Assembly (NCBI GenBank): GCA_041605955.1
Contig: JBFIXI010000005.1
Coordinates: 41,310 to 105,309, forward strand
Direction: 5' to 3'
Length of the DNA stretch: 64,000 nt
From: JAHEJX01 sp041605955
GTDB lineage: Bacteria > Actinomycetota > Acidimicrobiia > Spongiisociales > UBA5794
Shown here: positions 24,955-33,630 of the stretch, one piece after another
How the letters are laid out: each line of letters opens with the position of its first letter
Numbering within the stretch: the stretch's first letter is position 1
Translations under genes and position numbers: made by a program
The notes under the pieces: generated by a model
Told to the model about the DNA's origin: nothing
Seen by the model: only the letters and a program-made list of their open reading frames with translations
The model's database searches: none

Positions 24955-25926
24955 GTGGTTGCGTGGCACGAAAGCTGGTTCACCGAGGCGAGGCCTCCCT
25001 ATGACTGGGGGTTTGCTGCAGACGCTGCCTCGCTGTTGCTGGTTCTGCTCGCCGTGGTGATGGCGGTCGGGTGGCGCGTCATCGGCCTTCGGTCACGCCG
25101 CCCGGAGCTGGCCCTCCTGGAGCCGCTGGGGCGGCTGGCGCGGTTCGTCCCCCGTCTACTGGCGATCCACGCCGGGGTGTCGCTGCTGGCGCAGGCGGCC
25201 GGCGGCACCTATCTGGCGCCCGGGCTCGAGCTGACGGACTCCTGGTTCGGCCCTGCGCTGGCAATCCTGGAGGGAGTGGTCGGGGTCTGGCTGATCACCG
25301 GGTTCCGCATCCGCTACGCCGCCGGCTTGCTGGTGGCGGCCGGGCCGCTCGGCATGATCGGATACGGGGTCGTCCCCATTCTGGAGCGGCTCGACCTGCT
25401 GGGTATCGCCGCCTTCCTGGCGATCCTGCCTCCCTCCGACGAGCCGGCCGGTGCGGTGGAGGCGCCGCCCCGCCTGGTGGGATCGGCCCTCTTTGTGCTG
25501 CGCCTGATGGTCGGCGGATCGCTGATCGTTCTCGCCTTCACCGAGAAACTGGCTCGGCCGGAGATGGCGATGGCCTTCCTCGACCGTTTCCCCGCCTTCA
25601 ACATCCTCGACGCGATCGGCCTCGGAGTCAGCGACGTAGCTTTCGTCCGATTGGCCGGCAGTGTGGAGCTCCTATTCGGGCTGTTGATCATCTCGGGGGC
25701 GATGCCCCAGCTCGTAGTGATCGTTGCCGGCATCCCGTTCAACGCCACCCTCTTCTTCCTGGGAAGCAATGAGTTGATCGGGCATCTCCCGGTGTACGGG
25801 GCAATGCTCGCTCTGCTGGTTTACGGCTCGAACAAGATCTATGCCCCAGAGGTGCCGCGGCTGGATCGGCTCGCGTTCGGAGAGCTGGTGCGCGCCGGAC
25901 CGCGGCGCAGCTGGTCGACTCACTAG
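24955..25926 (+). CDS. DoxX-like multi-pass membrane protein
   Basis: A 323-aa protein from GTG 24955 with about eight hydrophobic helices. The second half (from about residue 170: FVLRLMVGGSLIVLAFTEKL and LAGSVELLFGLLIISG) has the DoxX/SURF4 pattern of a helix ending in E-K-L-x-x-P followed by a VELLFG helix. Function is unknown; DoxX proteins are linked to redox or thiosulfate chemistry in some organisms. It is followed nine bases later by the DUF402 gene. Confidence 0.7.
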   Translation: MVAWHESWFTEARPPYDWGFAADAASLLLVLLAVVMAVGWRVIGLRSRRPELALLEPLGRLARFVPRLLAIHAGVSLLAQAAGGTYLAPGLELTDSWFGPALAILEGVVGVWLITGFRIRYAAGLLVAAGPLGMIGYGVVPILERLDLLGIAAFLAILPPSDEPAGAVEAPPRLVGSALFVLRLMVGGSLIVLAFTEKLARPEMAMAFLDRFPAFNILDAIGLGVSDVAFVRLAGSVELLFGLLIISGAMPQLVVIVAGIPFNATLFFLGSNELIGHLPVYGAMLALLVYGSNKIYAPEVPRLDRLAFGELVRAGPRRSWSTH

Positions 25927-25935
25927 CGTGGCGCG

Positions 25936-26457
25936 GTGGAGGTTGGTGCTCCCTACGTGCTGCAGTTCCTGAAGTATCCGGCCACCCCGCATTGGCGGGT
26001 GGCCACGCACTATCTCGGTGAGGACGATCACGGAGTGTGGTTGGTGGGGCGACCCGGCAGCCGAATGCAAAAGGGGGATGCGCCGCCGCTCCAGATGCGC
26101 GAACTGTCCGTGCACCTGATTCCGCGTCACGGGTGGACCGTCTTGTCGTTTCACCCGCAGCACGAGACGATGTCACACTTCGTCGACGCCGCCACCCCGG
26201 CCGACTTCCAGGAGCGTCAGGTCGTGACCATTGACCTCGATCTCGACGCTATTCGATATCACAGTGGCGAAGTGATCATCGATGATCAGGACGAATTCGA
26301 GCTTCATCAGCAGGTGCTGAGCTACCCGACCGATCTGGTGGCCGCCGCCCAGTCCGCGATGGAGACGGCCAGCGCCGACCTGGCCGCCCTGGCCGAACCA
26401 TACGGTGCCGTCTGTTGGGCCTGGTGGGAGGAGGCGGCCCGCCGGTGGAGCCAGTAG
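25936..26457 (+). CDS. DUF402 domain protein
   Basis: A 173-aa protein from GTG 25936. The segment from WTVLSFHPQ through IDLDLDAIRYHSGEVIIDDQ and DEFELHQQVLSYPTDL has the DUF402 pattern of alternating acidic strands. Characterised relatives, such as FomD and the staphylococcal nucleoside tri/diphosphatase, are metal-dependent (nucleoside) diphosphatases. The exact substrate is not inferable. Spaced 9 bases after the DoxX-like gene. Confidence 0.8.
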   Translation: MEVGAPYVLQFLKYPATPHWRVATHYLGEDDHGVWLVGRPGSRMQKGDAPPLQMRELSVHLIPRHGWTVLSFHPQHETMSHFVDAATPADFQERQVVTIDLDLDAIRYHSGEVIIDDQDEFELHQQVLSYPTDLVAAAQSAMETASADLAALAEPYGAVCWAWWEEAARRWSQ

Positions 26458-26538
26458 CGTCCGGCGCCGGCACACCAACGCGGACGTTGTTCGAGCAAGA
26501 ACCCGGACTATCGAGACCAGACGAGACGAGGAGTTGCC

Positions 26539-26919
26539 ATGCCCAAGAAGATTCTCGAGGCACCCAACGGTCCCCAACCGATCGGTGCCTATTCGATCGC
26601 CACCGAGGCCAACGGCTTCGTGTTCGTGTCCGGTCAGGTGGCGATCGATCCTGCCAGCGGAGGTTCCATCGGTGGCGACGTGTCGGCCCAGGCGAAGCAG
26701 GTGATGAACAACATCGCCGCGGTGCTCGACGATGTTGGTCTTGGGCTGGACGACGTGGTGAAGACGACGATCTTCCTCGCCGACATCGCCGACTTCCCCG
26801 TAGTCAACGAGATCTATGGGGAGCGGTTTGCGACCGGTAAGCCGGCCCGCAGCACCGTGCAGGTGGGTGGCCTGCCCGGGGGACACCTCGTCGAGATCGA
26901 AGTGATAGCTGCTCGCTAG
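26539..26919 (+). CDS. ridA: RidA family imine/enamine deaminase
   Basis: A 126-aa protein of standard length with the trimeric RidA pattern: GPQPIGAYSIA, FVFVSGQVAIDP, and the catalytic Arg in KPARSTVQVGGLPGG. RidA hydrolyses reactive 2-aminoacrylate and other imines. It has GAGGAG upstream. It is followed 28 bases later by an ALDH7-type dehydrogenase whose substrate family equilibrates with a cyclic imine, so a joint role is possible. Confidence 0.94.
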   Translation: MPKKILEAPNGPQPIGAYSIATEANGFVFVSGQVAIDPASGGSIGGDVSAQAKQVMNNIAAVLDDVGLGLDDVVKTTIFLADIADFPVVNEIYGERFATGKPARSTVQVGGLPGGHLVEIEVIAAR

Positions 26920-26947
26920 CGTTGCTGCTGCGAGCCATGGAGGACGA

Positions 26948-28465
26948 ATGATCAACCGGGAACAGATCACTCATGAACTGGGAATAGGGGCCACCAACTC
27001 GGGTGTCTTCGCCGGCGGGTGGCTCGAAGCCTCCGGTGCCGAGCTGGTCTCCTACGACCCGACAACCACCGCGGCGATTGCGTCGGCGACGCAGGCGAGC
27101 CGCGCCGACTACGAGCAAGCGGTGCAGGCTGCGGTTACGACGTTCCGGCAGTGGCGGATGCTGCCGGCCCCCCAGCGCGGCAATTACGTTCGCTTGATCG
27201 GCGACGGGCTGCGGGACAACAAGGCGGCGCTGGGCGGATTGATCTCGATGGAGATGGGCAAGATCCGCGCCGAAGGCGAGGGCGAAGTCCAGGAGATGAT
27301 CGACGTCGCCGACTTCGCCGTCGGCCTCTCCCGTCAACTCTACGGGCTCACTATCGCCTCGGAGCGGCCACGCCACCGCATGTATGAGCAGTGGCACCCG
27401 CTGGGCCCAATCGGCATCATCACCGCCTTCAACTTCCCCGCCGCGGTGTGGTCCTGGAACGCGCTGATCGCCGCGGTGTGCGGCGACACAATGGTGTGGA
27501 AGCCGTCTCCGGTCACGCCGCTCACCTCGATCGCCATCACCAAGATCTGTCACGAGGCAATGGCCGGCTCCGGCTTCGAAGGCGTCTTCAACCTGGCAAT
27601 TGGAGATCTCGACAACGTCGGCAAACCGATGGTGGCAGATGCCCGCTTGCCGCTCATCTCCGCTACCGGCTCGGTGCGGATGGGCCGCGAAGTCGGCACC
27701 GCGGTGGCGTCGCGCCTCGGTCGGGCGCTGCTCGAGCTGGGCGGCAACAACGCCATCATCGTCATGGAGGATGCCCATAAGGACCTGGCGGTCCGTGCCG
27801 CCCTCTTTGCCGCCGCCGGCACGTCGGGGCAGCGGTGCACTTCACTGCGGCGGTTGATCGTGCATCGGCCGATCGCCGATGTGATGGCCAAGCAGCTGAT
27901 CGATGCCTACGGCCAGGTCCCGATCGGTGATCCCTTGGACGAAGGAGTCTTGATGGGCCCGCTGGTCAGCAGCGACGCGGTGGCCAACACCAAGCAGGCG
28001 CTGGACACCGCCCTCCAGCAGGGCGGCGAGCTCCTCTACGGCGGCAACGCCCTCGACCGCACCGGCCACTTCTTCGAGCCGACGCTGGTCAGGGTGCCGG
28101 CGGATGCCCCGATCGTGCAGGAGGAGACCTTCGGGCCGATCATGTGGCTGATCGAGGTCGACTCGTTGGAAGAGGCAATCGAAGTGCAGAACGGGGTGCC
28201 GCAGGGCTTGTCGTCGGCCATCTTCACCGACTCGCTGCGCAACGCCGAGCAGTTCTTGTCGGCCGAAGGCTCCGACTGCGGCATCGCCAACGTCAACATC
28301 GGCACGTCGGGAGCCGAGATCGGCGGCGCCTTCGGCGGCGAGAAGGAGACCGGGGGAGGCCGGGAATCGGGCTCCGATTCGTGGAAGGCATACATGCGAC
28401 GCCAGACCGTGACCATCAACTGGTCGACCGAGCTGCCGCTGGCACAGGGCATCGAGTTCGGCTGA
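26948..28465 (+). CDS. Aldehyde dehydrogenase, ALDH7 (2-aminoadipate semialdehyde) type
   Basis: A 505-aa ALDH preceded by GGAGG. Key features are ITAFNFPAAVWSWN, SATGSVRMGREV, the catalytic Glu in LELGGNNAIIV, the catalytic Cys in GTSGQRCTSLRRL and ETFGPIM. GQRCTSLRR and NIGTSGAEIGGAFGGEK are ALDH7/AmaB hallmarks. This family oxidises 2-aminoadipate-6-semialdehyde in lysine or hydroxylysine breakdown using NAD+. Substrate is inferred from family membership only. Confidence 0.88.
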   Translation: MINREQITHELGIGATNSGVFAGGWLEASGAELVSYDPTTTAAIASATQASRADYEQAVQAAVTTFRQWRMLPAPQRGNYVRLIGDGLRDNKAALGGLISMEMGKIRAEGEGEVQEMIDVADFAVGLSRQLYGLTIASERPRHRMYEQWHPLGPIGIITAFNFPAAVWSWNALIAAVCGDTMVWKPSPVTPLTSIAITKICHEAMAGSGFEGVFNLAIGDLDNVGKPMVADARLPLISATGSVRMGREVGTAVASRLGRALLELGGNNAIIVMEDAHKDLAVRAALFAAAGTSGQRCTSLRRLIVHRPIADVMAKQLIDAYGQVPIGDPLDEGVLMGPLVSSDAVANTKQALDTALQQGGELLYGGNALDRTGHFFEPTLVRVPADAPIVQEETFGPIMWLIEVDSLEEAIEVQNGVPQGLSSAIFTDSLRNAEQFLSAEGSDCGIANVNIGTSGAEIGGAFGGEKETGGGRESGSDSWKAYMRRQTVTINWSTELPLAQGIEFG

Positions 28466-28467
28466 AG

Positions 28468-28884
28468 GTGGAGCTCGCACCCGAGCGCCCCGGCGCAGCG
28501 GCGTCGCGTGGCGCGCCGTGGGCCGGGCTCGCCGCCGCACTCGGATTGGCTGCATTGATTTGGATCGGGCTGCTGGCCGCTTGTGGCACCCCGGAGCTGT
28601 CGGTGGCCGAGTTCTGCGAGCTGTCGCGCCGGGGTGATCTGGAGACGGTGCGGCTCTTCCAGCTCGAGCCCGGCACAGCTGAGTTCGAGAAGCAGCTGGC
28701 CGTGGTGCGCCGCCTCAACGACGAGCTGTTCAGCGACCCTCCGGCCGAGATTGCTCCGGTCGCCGCCGAGTTGGCTCCCCTGTTGGCCGACGCCTCCGCC
28801 GACAACGAGCGAGTCAATCAGTTGTTGGATCAAGTCGACGCCTACGTGGCGCAGAATTGTGACCCGCCGGCGGGCGATGTCTGA
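28468..28884 (+). CDS. Hypothetical lipoprotein
   Basis: A 138-aa protein starting at GTG two bases after the ALDH7 stop. A hydrophobic segment ends in the lipobox LAAC (Cys39), so it is likely an anchored lipoprotein, though the N-terminus is longer than usual. The mature part is acidic and helical, with repeated LAPLL/ELF helices. I do not recognise it. Confidence 0.65.
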   Translation: MELAPERPGAAASRGAPWAGLAAALGLAALIWIGLLAACGTPELSVAEFCELSRRGDLETVRLFQLEPGTAEFEKQLAVVRRLNDELFSDPPAEIAPVAAELAPLLADASADNERVNQLLDQVDAYVAQNCDPPAGDV

Positions 28885-28934
28885 ACCTTTGCGTCCGCCG
28901 GCAGCGTGTGACACGCCGGCGCCGACCAGTCATC

Positions 28935-28949
28935 GATCAGTCACTGATC
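28935..28949. promoter_or_regulatory. Perfect 15-bp palindrome, possible operator
   Basis: gatcagt-c-actgatc is a perfect 7-1-7 inverted repeat in the gap before the spermidine-synthase-like gene. It lies one -35 distance upstream of a possible -10 box (TACAGT, 28966-28971), a position suited to a repressor or activator. Confidence 0.45.
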
Positions 28950-29001
28950 AGCCGAACGTAATGGCTACAGTGCGGCGGTCGGCCCGTCGATCCGTAGTGA
29001 A

Positions 29002-31008
29002 GTGAATCCCAAGCTTCGACTAGTCGCGCTCAGCTTCCTGATGTTGTTCGTCGAGCTCGCGCTCATCCGCTGGCTCGGCGAGAACATCATCTTCCTGTCC
29101 TACTTCACCAACTTCGTGCTGCTGGGCAGCTTCCTGGGAATCGGGCTGGGATTCCTTCTGTCCGGCCGCAAGTCGTATTTCCATTGGTTGCCCGCCGCGT
29201 TGTTCGCCGTGGTGGCATTCGCGCTGATCTTCCCGGTCGACATCTCCCGGACGAACGAAGACGTCATCTTCTTCGGTGCGCTCGAGGTCACCGGCCTTCC
29301 CATCTGGGTGATGCTGCCGGTCATCTTCGTCGGGGCCGCCGGAGTCATGTACCTGATCGCTCACGAAGTGGCGCAGGTCTTCAAGCTGTTCCCCCCGCTG
29401 GAGGCGTACCGGCTCGACATCCTGGGAAGTGTGCTCGGCATCCTCGGCTTCGCTGCCCTGTCCTGGCTGCGGACGCCGCCGGTGGCGTGGGCGGTCGTAG
29501 CCGCGGCGCTCACGTTGTGGCTGGGGCGCGGGATCATCGACGGCCGGGGCCGCATCTTGCTGGCAGGCGTCGTTGTGGTCCTGCTCGTACAGAGCCTCGT
29601 GCCGCGCTATTCATGGTCGCCGTACTACCGGGTCGAGACGTTCACGATTCAGGGCGTTCAGCAGGTGAATGTGAACGGCATTCCCCACCAGGCCTTCTAC
29701 CCGATCGCGGAGCGCGCCGTAGTCGAGCCCATCTACGAGGTGCCGTACACACTCGTCGCCGGCGACATCGGCAGGGTGCTCATCGTCGGGGCGGGCACCG
29801 GCTCCGACGTCGCATTTGCGCTGGCGGCCGGAGCAGAGCACGTGGATGCAGTGGAGATCGATCCTGTGATCTACGAGCTGGGGGCGGCGAAGCACCCGGA
29901 CCGGCCATACGACGATCCGCGCGTCAAGGTCATCATCGACGACGGCCGCGCGTTCATGGAGCGGGCCGAGCCCGGTTACGACCTGGTGCTGTTCGCGTTG
30001 CCCGACTCACTGACTCTCGTCTCCGGCCAGTCGAATCTGCGCCTCGAGAGCTTCCTGTTCACCCAGGAAGCCATCGACCGGGCGACCAGCCTGCTGGCCC
30101 CCGATGGCGTGTTTGCCATGTACAACTACTACCGGGAGCAGTGGCTCCTCGACCGGCTCGGCTTGACGTTGCAGACGGCCACTGGGGCCAACCCCTGCAT
30201 CTATGCTCCCGACGGGGTGCGCGGTTTTGCCCTGCTTGCCGTGGGGCGGGCGCCGCTGACGTCGTGTCCGGGTGAACTGGATAGGGACGTGTCGACGGCT
30301 CCAACGCCGGCGACCGACGACTACCCGTTCCTGTATGTCCAAGAGCGGGGGGTGCCCGGCTTCTATTTGATCGGGGTGGCGTCGATCCTGCTCGTGTCCG
30401 CAGCCGCCATGTATCTCGCCGGAGTGCGACGCCGGTCGTTGCGACCCAATCTGGATCTCTTCTTCATGGGGGCGGCCTTCCTGCTGCTGGAGACCAAGTC
30501 TGTGGTTCAGTTCTCGCTCTGGTTCGGGACGACATGGGCGGTCAACGCAATGGTGTTTGCCGGGATCCTCACATCGGTGCTGGCGGCGATCGAGGTGGTC
30601 CGACGCTTCCGGATGCCGCGGCCGCTCTACCTGTACGCGTTGCTGGTGGTGGCAGTGGCCATTTCCTGGGCCATACCGGCCGGAGCGCTGCTGGACCTGC
30701 CGTCGCTGTCGCGTCTGTTCGTCGCCATCGCCCTCACCTTCTCACCGATCTTCCTCGCCAACCTCGTCTTTGCCCAGCGGTTCAATGAGACATCGCACTC
30801 GGCGGAGGCCTTCGGGGTCAATCTGCTCGGCGCGATGGTGGGCGGGATCCTGGAGTACTCGGCCCTGGCGGTGGGCTATCGCTCGCTCGCTATCCTCGTC
30901 GGGGTCCTCTACGGCCTGGCGTATGTCGTGTGGGCGCGCGATACCAAGACGGGCGTTTCCGACAGCGTTCCGGCGCGGGCGCCGCGAGTGCCGGTCGAGG
31001 TCGGGTAG
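29002..31008 (+). CDS. Membrane-embedded spermidine-synthase-like protein
   Basis: A 668-aa protein from GTG. An N-terminal block of about six membrane helices (1-205) is followed by a soluble Rossmann domain (about 230-430) with the binding loop LIVGAGTGSDVAFA and the acidic VDAVEIDP, then a second block of about six helices (about 450-650) with LLLETKSVVQFSLWFG. This is the membrane spermidine-synthase-like family. The aminopropyltransferase catalytic Asp region reads FALPDSL, so a methyltransferase-like or other activity is possible. Substrate unknown. Confidence 0.8.
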   Translation: MNPKLRLVALSFLMLFVELALIRWLGENIIFLSYFTNFVLLGSFLGIGLGFLLSGRKSYFHWLPAALFAVVAFALIFPVDISRTNEDVIFFGALEVTGLPIWVMLPVIFVGAAGVMYLIAHEVAQVFKLFPPLEAYRLDILGSVLGILGFAALSWLRTPPVAWAVVAAALTLWLGRGIIDGRGRILLAGVVVVLLVQSLVPRYSWSPYYRVETFTIQGVQQVNVNGIPHQAFYPIAERAVVEPIYEVPYTLVAGDIGRVLIVGAGTGSDVAFALAAGAEHVDAVEIDPVIYELGAAKHPDRPYDDPRVKVIIDDGRAFMERAEPGYDLVLFALPDSLTLVSGQSNLRLESFLFTQEAIDRATSLLAPDGVFAMYNYYREQWLLDRLGLTLQTATGANPCIYAPDGVRGFALLAVGRAPLTSCPGELDRDVSTAPTPATDDYPFLYVQERGVPGFYLIGVASILLVSAAAMYLAGVRRRSLRPNLDLFFMGAAFLLLETKSVVQFSLWFGTTWAVNAMVFAGILTSVLAAIEVVRRFRMPRPLYLYALLVVAVAISWAIPAGALLDLPSLSRLFVAIALTFSPIFLANLVFAQRFNETSHSAEAFGVNLLGAMVGGILEYSALAVGYRSLAILVGVLYGLAYVVWARDTKTGVSDSVPARAPRVPVEVG

Positions 31009-31030
31009 CCGGCGGCCGGATTCAGCCGGT

Positions 31031-31684
31031 TCACCATGGGTGTTCGCGGCCGTCCCAAGTCCAGAAGCGTCCGTGGTGATCTTCCTCGAGACCGGCGACG
31101 AGGCGACGAATTCCTTGGACGCTTTCAGTGACGCTCAACGAAGCGCCGGCGCCTCCCATGTCGGTCCGTACCCAGCCCGGGTGGATCACGACGGCTACGA
31201 CCCCGCGGTGGCCCCAGTCGGCGGCGCGGCGGCGGAACTCGTCGTTGAGGGCCGCCTTGGAGTCCCCGTAGTCGCCCAGGCTGCCGGAGCGGCCGCGGCG
31301 CGTTCCCATTTGCGAGGTCATTACAGCCACGATCCCGCCGGGGCGGATGGCGGCGGCACCCAACAACGCTGCGACGACGCGGATCGGGGCCGAGGCATTG
31401 ACCTCCATCAGCTCCTCCCGAGTGTGCCCCTGATAGATCCCGGCGTTGTGAATCGTCAGGTCCAGGCCGGCCCCGCCGAGTGATGTCGCCAGCGCGGCAA
31501 TCTGCTCGGGCTTGCGAACGTCGAGACGATGCAACGTCAAGTCGGCGGCGTCAGGGTCCAACTCGCCGGGTGACCCGAGATCGCGCACCGTGGCGTGGAC
31601 TTGCCAGCCGGCCTCGAGGTACTGCCGGACCAGCTCGGCGCCGATGCCGCGGCTGGCGCCGATGATCAGCGCCGAGCCATTCAT
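31031..31684 (-). CDS. Short-chain dehydrogenase/reductase
   Basis: A 217-aa SDR from ATG 31684. The cofactor loop is GASRGIG, followed by NAG in LTIHNAGIY. The catalytic pattern is Ser (VMTSQMG), then Tyr and Lys in DYGDSKAAL. It resembles C-factor/carbonyl-reductase-type SDRs of similar short length. The open frame extends upstream inside the ACAD gene and is ignored. It starts five bases after the ACAD stop, so the two form an operon. Confidence 0.88.
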   Translation of the reverse strand: MNGSALIIGASRGIGAELVRQYLEAGWQVHATVRDLGSPGELDPDAADLTLHRLDVRKPEQIAALATSLGGAGLDLTIHNAGIYQGHTREELMEVNASAPIRVVAALLGAAAIRPGGIVAVMTSQMGTRRGRSGSLGDYGDSKAALNDEFRRRAADWGHRGVVAVVIHPGWVRTDMGGAGASLSVTESVQGIRRLVAGLEEDHHGRFWTWDGREHPW

Positions 31685-31689
31685 AGAGA

Positions 31690-33411
31690 TCAATCCGCCA
31701 GGTCGTTGCCGAGCAGCCGATCGACCGTGGCCAGGTAGGCCGGATGCTCCTCCGAGCGGTACTCCAGGTCGAGATAACGGTCGGTGAGGAGGCTGGCGGC
31801 CGCCGCCAGCTCTGCGCCGAGATGGCCATCGTCGGCTTCGGCGGCGGCCAGCAGCAACGCCACCTGATGGGTCCGCAACAGGCGCTCGAGTTGAGCACGG
31901 AAATGGAGCGCCCCATGGGCCGGATCCTCCAGTGAGAGGCTGATACCACCGGCAAGCGTCTCCAGGGTCGTCTCCGCCACTCCGGCCAGCTCGCCCAGCT
32001 CGGGATCGGCAATCCCCTTGAGCAGCGTGGCAGTTCGGTCGACCACGATGCCGCCCAATCCGAGCCGGCCCAGATCGCGCAGCACCTGAGCTGCCAGCAC
32101 GTTGTGGGTGCCTTCCCACTGCTCGTAGACGATGGCATCGCGCAGGAGGCGGGGCAGCACGCTGAAGTCTTCGATGGCGCCGTTGCCGCCGAGAACCTCG
32201 ATTCCCTGGCGCACAACCGAGGTTGCCGCCAGAGCGCAGCCGAGCTTGTTGGCGTTGACGAGATAGCGATGGAAGCCGGCGTCGGCCGCATCCAGGGGGG
32301 CGGCGTCACCGGCGAGATCGACCGCCTCATCGAGGTGGGTCAGCTCCCAGGTGCTGTGTAGCGCCGCCAACCACTCCGCCTTCATGGCGGCGAGCTGGCT
32401 GCGGACCACGGGAAAGTCACGGATTGTCTGTCCGAAAGCGGTCCGCACTGCGGCGTAGTTGCTTGCTTCGAGGTAGGCCCGGCGCATGATGCCGACATCG
32501 CCGATCGCGTTGAGCCACCGGCTGGTGTTGAGCATGGCGGTCACCATGATCTTGAAGCCGTCGTGCACCTCCCCGACGGGGTAGGCCACGGCGTCATCGA
32601 AGTCGATCTCAGCGCTGGCCATCGCGGTGGTGCCCAGCTTGTCCTTGAGGCGGCGGATCGAGAAGCCGTTGAGGTTGCCGTCGATCAGGCGGGGGACGAC
32701 AAAGCAGCCGAGACCGGCGGTGCCGGCGGCGGCACCAGGAGGCCGGGCCAGGAGGAGGAATACGTCGGCGTCGGCGACGGAACAGAACCACTTCTCGCCG
32801 CTCAGGCGATGAGAGCCATCACGGACCGGAGAGGCCACCGTAGCGATCGCTCCGACGTCGCTGCCGCCCTGGATCTCGGTGAGGAACTGAGCGCCCCGGA
32901 ACGCCTTCTCGTAGTCGGTCTCGGTGAGCGCCGGCAGAAAGCGGCGCTGCAGCTCTGCGGAACCGGCGCGCCGCAGGACTCGGATCAGCCCGGTGGTGCA
33001 GGTGGCGGCGCACATATGCCCCATCTCTCCCTCGAGGGACGCCAGGTAGAAGAGGTTGGCCTGCTCGAACGACTGGCCGGGCGTATCGGCGCGTTGCAGC
33101 AGGCCGGACGCCCACACGATTCGCCCTGCCTCTGCGTATCCGGCTGCGAAGGTGACGTGCTCAGCGGGGTTGCCGGCGCCGTCGAACTTGCGCAGCTGCG
33201 GGGGATGTGGCCGGTAGCCCTCCACCAGGTCGCCGAGCCGAGTCGATTGACTGCCAAGCTCTGCAGCGATCGAGCGCACCGTGTCGAGCCGGGTGGGGTC
33301 GAGGTAGCGGCGGTTGACCGCGTCGAGATGGCCGTCTGCCAGGAACGGGTTCGCCGGATAGCGTTTCTTCCAGGCTGCGAATTGCTTTCGAGCCGTTGCG
33401 TATGGATCCAC
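31690..33411 (-). CDS. Acyl-CoA dehydrogenase (AidB-like, long form)
   Basis: A 573-aa flavoprotein. Conserved ACAD stretches are FLTEIQGGSDVGA, FCSVADADVFLLLARP, GTTAMASAEIDFDDA, IEVLGGNGAIEDFSVLPR and the base Glu in YEQWEGTHNVLA. The long N-terminus and EGTHNVL place it near the AidB/ACADSB-like group rather than the short 380-aa class. I prefer GTG 33411 because GATAAT lies seven bases upstream; GTG 33417 would be only one base from that box. The substrate is not inferable. Confidence 0.88.
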   Translation of the reverse strand: MDPYATARKQFAAWKKRYPANPFLADGHLDAVNRRYLDPTRLDTVRSIAAELGSQSTRLGDLVEGYRPHPPQLRKFDGAGNPAEHVTFAAGYAEAGRIVWASGLLQRADTPGQSFEQANLFYLASLEGEMGHMCAATCTTGLIRVLRRAGSAELQRRFLPALTETDYEKAFRGAQFLTEIQGGSDVGAIATVASPVRDGSHRLSGEKWFCSVADADVFLLLARPPGAAAGTAGLGCFVVPRLIDGNLNGFSIRRLKDKLGTTAMASAEIDFDDAVAYPVGEVHDGFKIMVTAMLNTSRWLNAIGDVGIMRRAYLEASNYAAVRTAFGQTIRDFPVVRSQLAAMKAEWLAALHSTWELTHLDEAVDLAGDAAPLDAADAGFHRYLVNANKLGCALAATSVVRQGIEVLGGNGAIEDFSVLPRLLRDAIVYEQWEGTHNVLAAQVLRDLGRLGLGGIVVDRTATLLKGIADPELGELAGVAETTLETLAGGISLSLEDPAHGALHFRAQLERLLRTHQVALLLAAAEADDGHLGAELAAAASLLTDRYLDLEYRSEEHPAYLATVDRLLGNDLAD

Positions 33412-33418
33412 GTCCACG

Positions 33419-33424
33419 ATTATC
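33419..33424 (-). promoter_or_regulatory. -10 box for the ACAD-SDR operon
   Basis: GATAAT on the minus strand (five of six bases of TATAAT) lies seven bases before GTG 33411. It supports the shorter start. Confidence 0.5.
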
Positions 33425-33630
33425 CCACCCCGCCGGGCCCCTGGGGCGGACGTGCCGGGAACCGGTCACGGGCTCAGGGAGCTTCCGCCGTGGCGAGCCG
33501 TTCCTTCGAGTTCGAGGATTCGTCCGGCGCCGGACAGCAGGCCGTGCTCGGGGGCGGGCGACACATTCCTGGGCGGAGTTCTTCTCCACAGAGCGCGTGG
33601 CAGTATTGGATCAGCGATCGGTTCCCCGGG

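Noticed and set aside
31685..32119. N-terminal extension of the SDR
   Set aside because: The extension is antisense-like in composition and lies inside the acyl-CoA dehydrogenase; the SDR motif begins right after ATG 31684.
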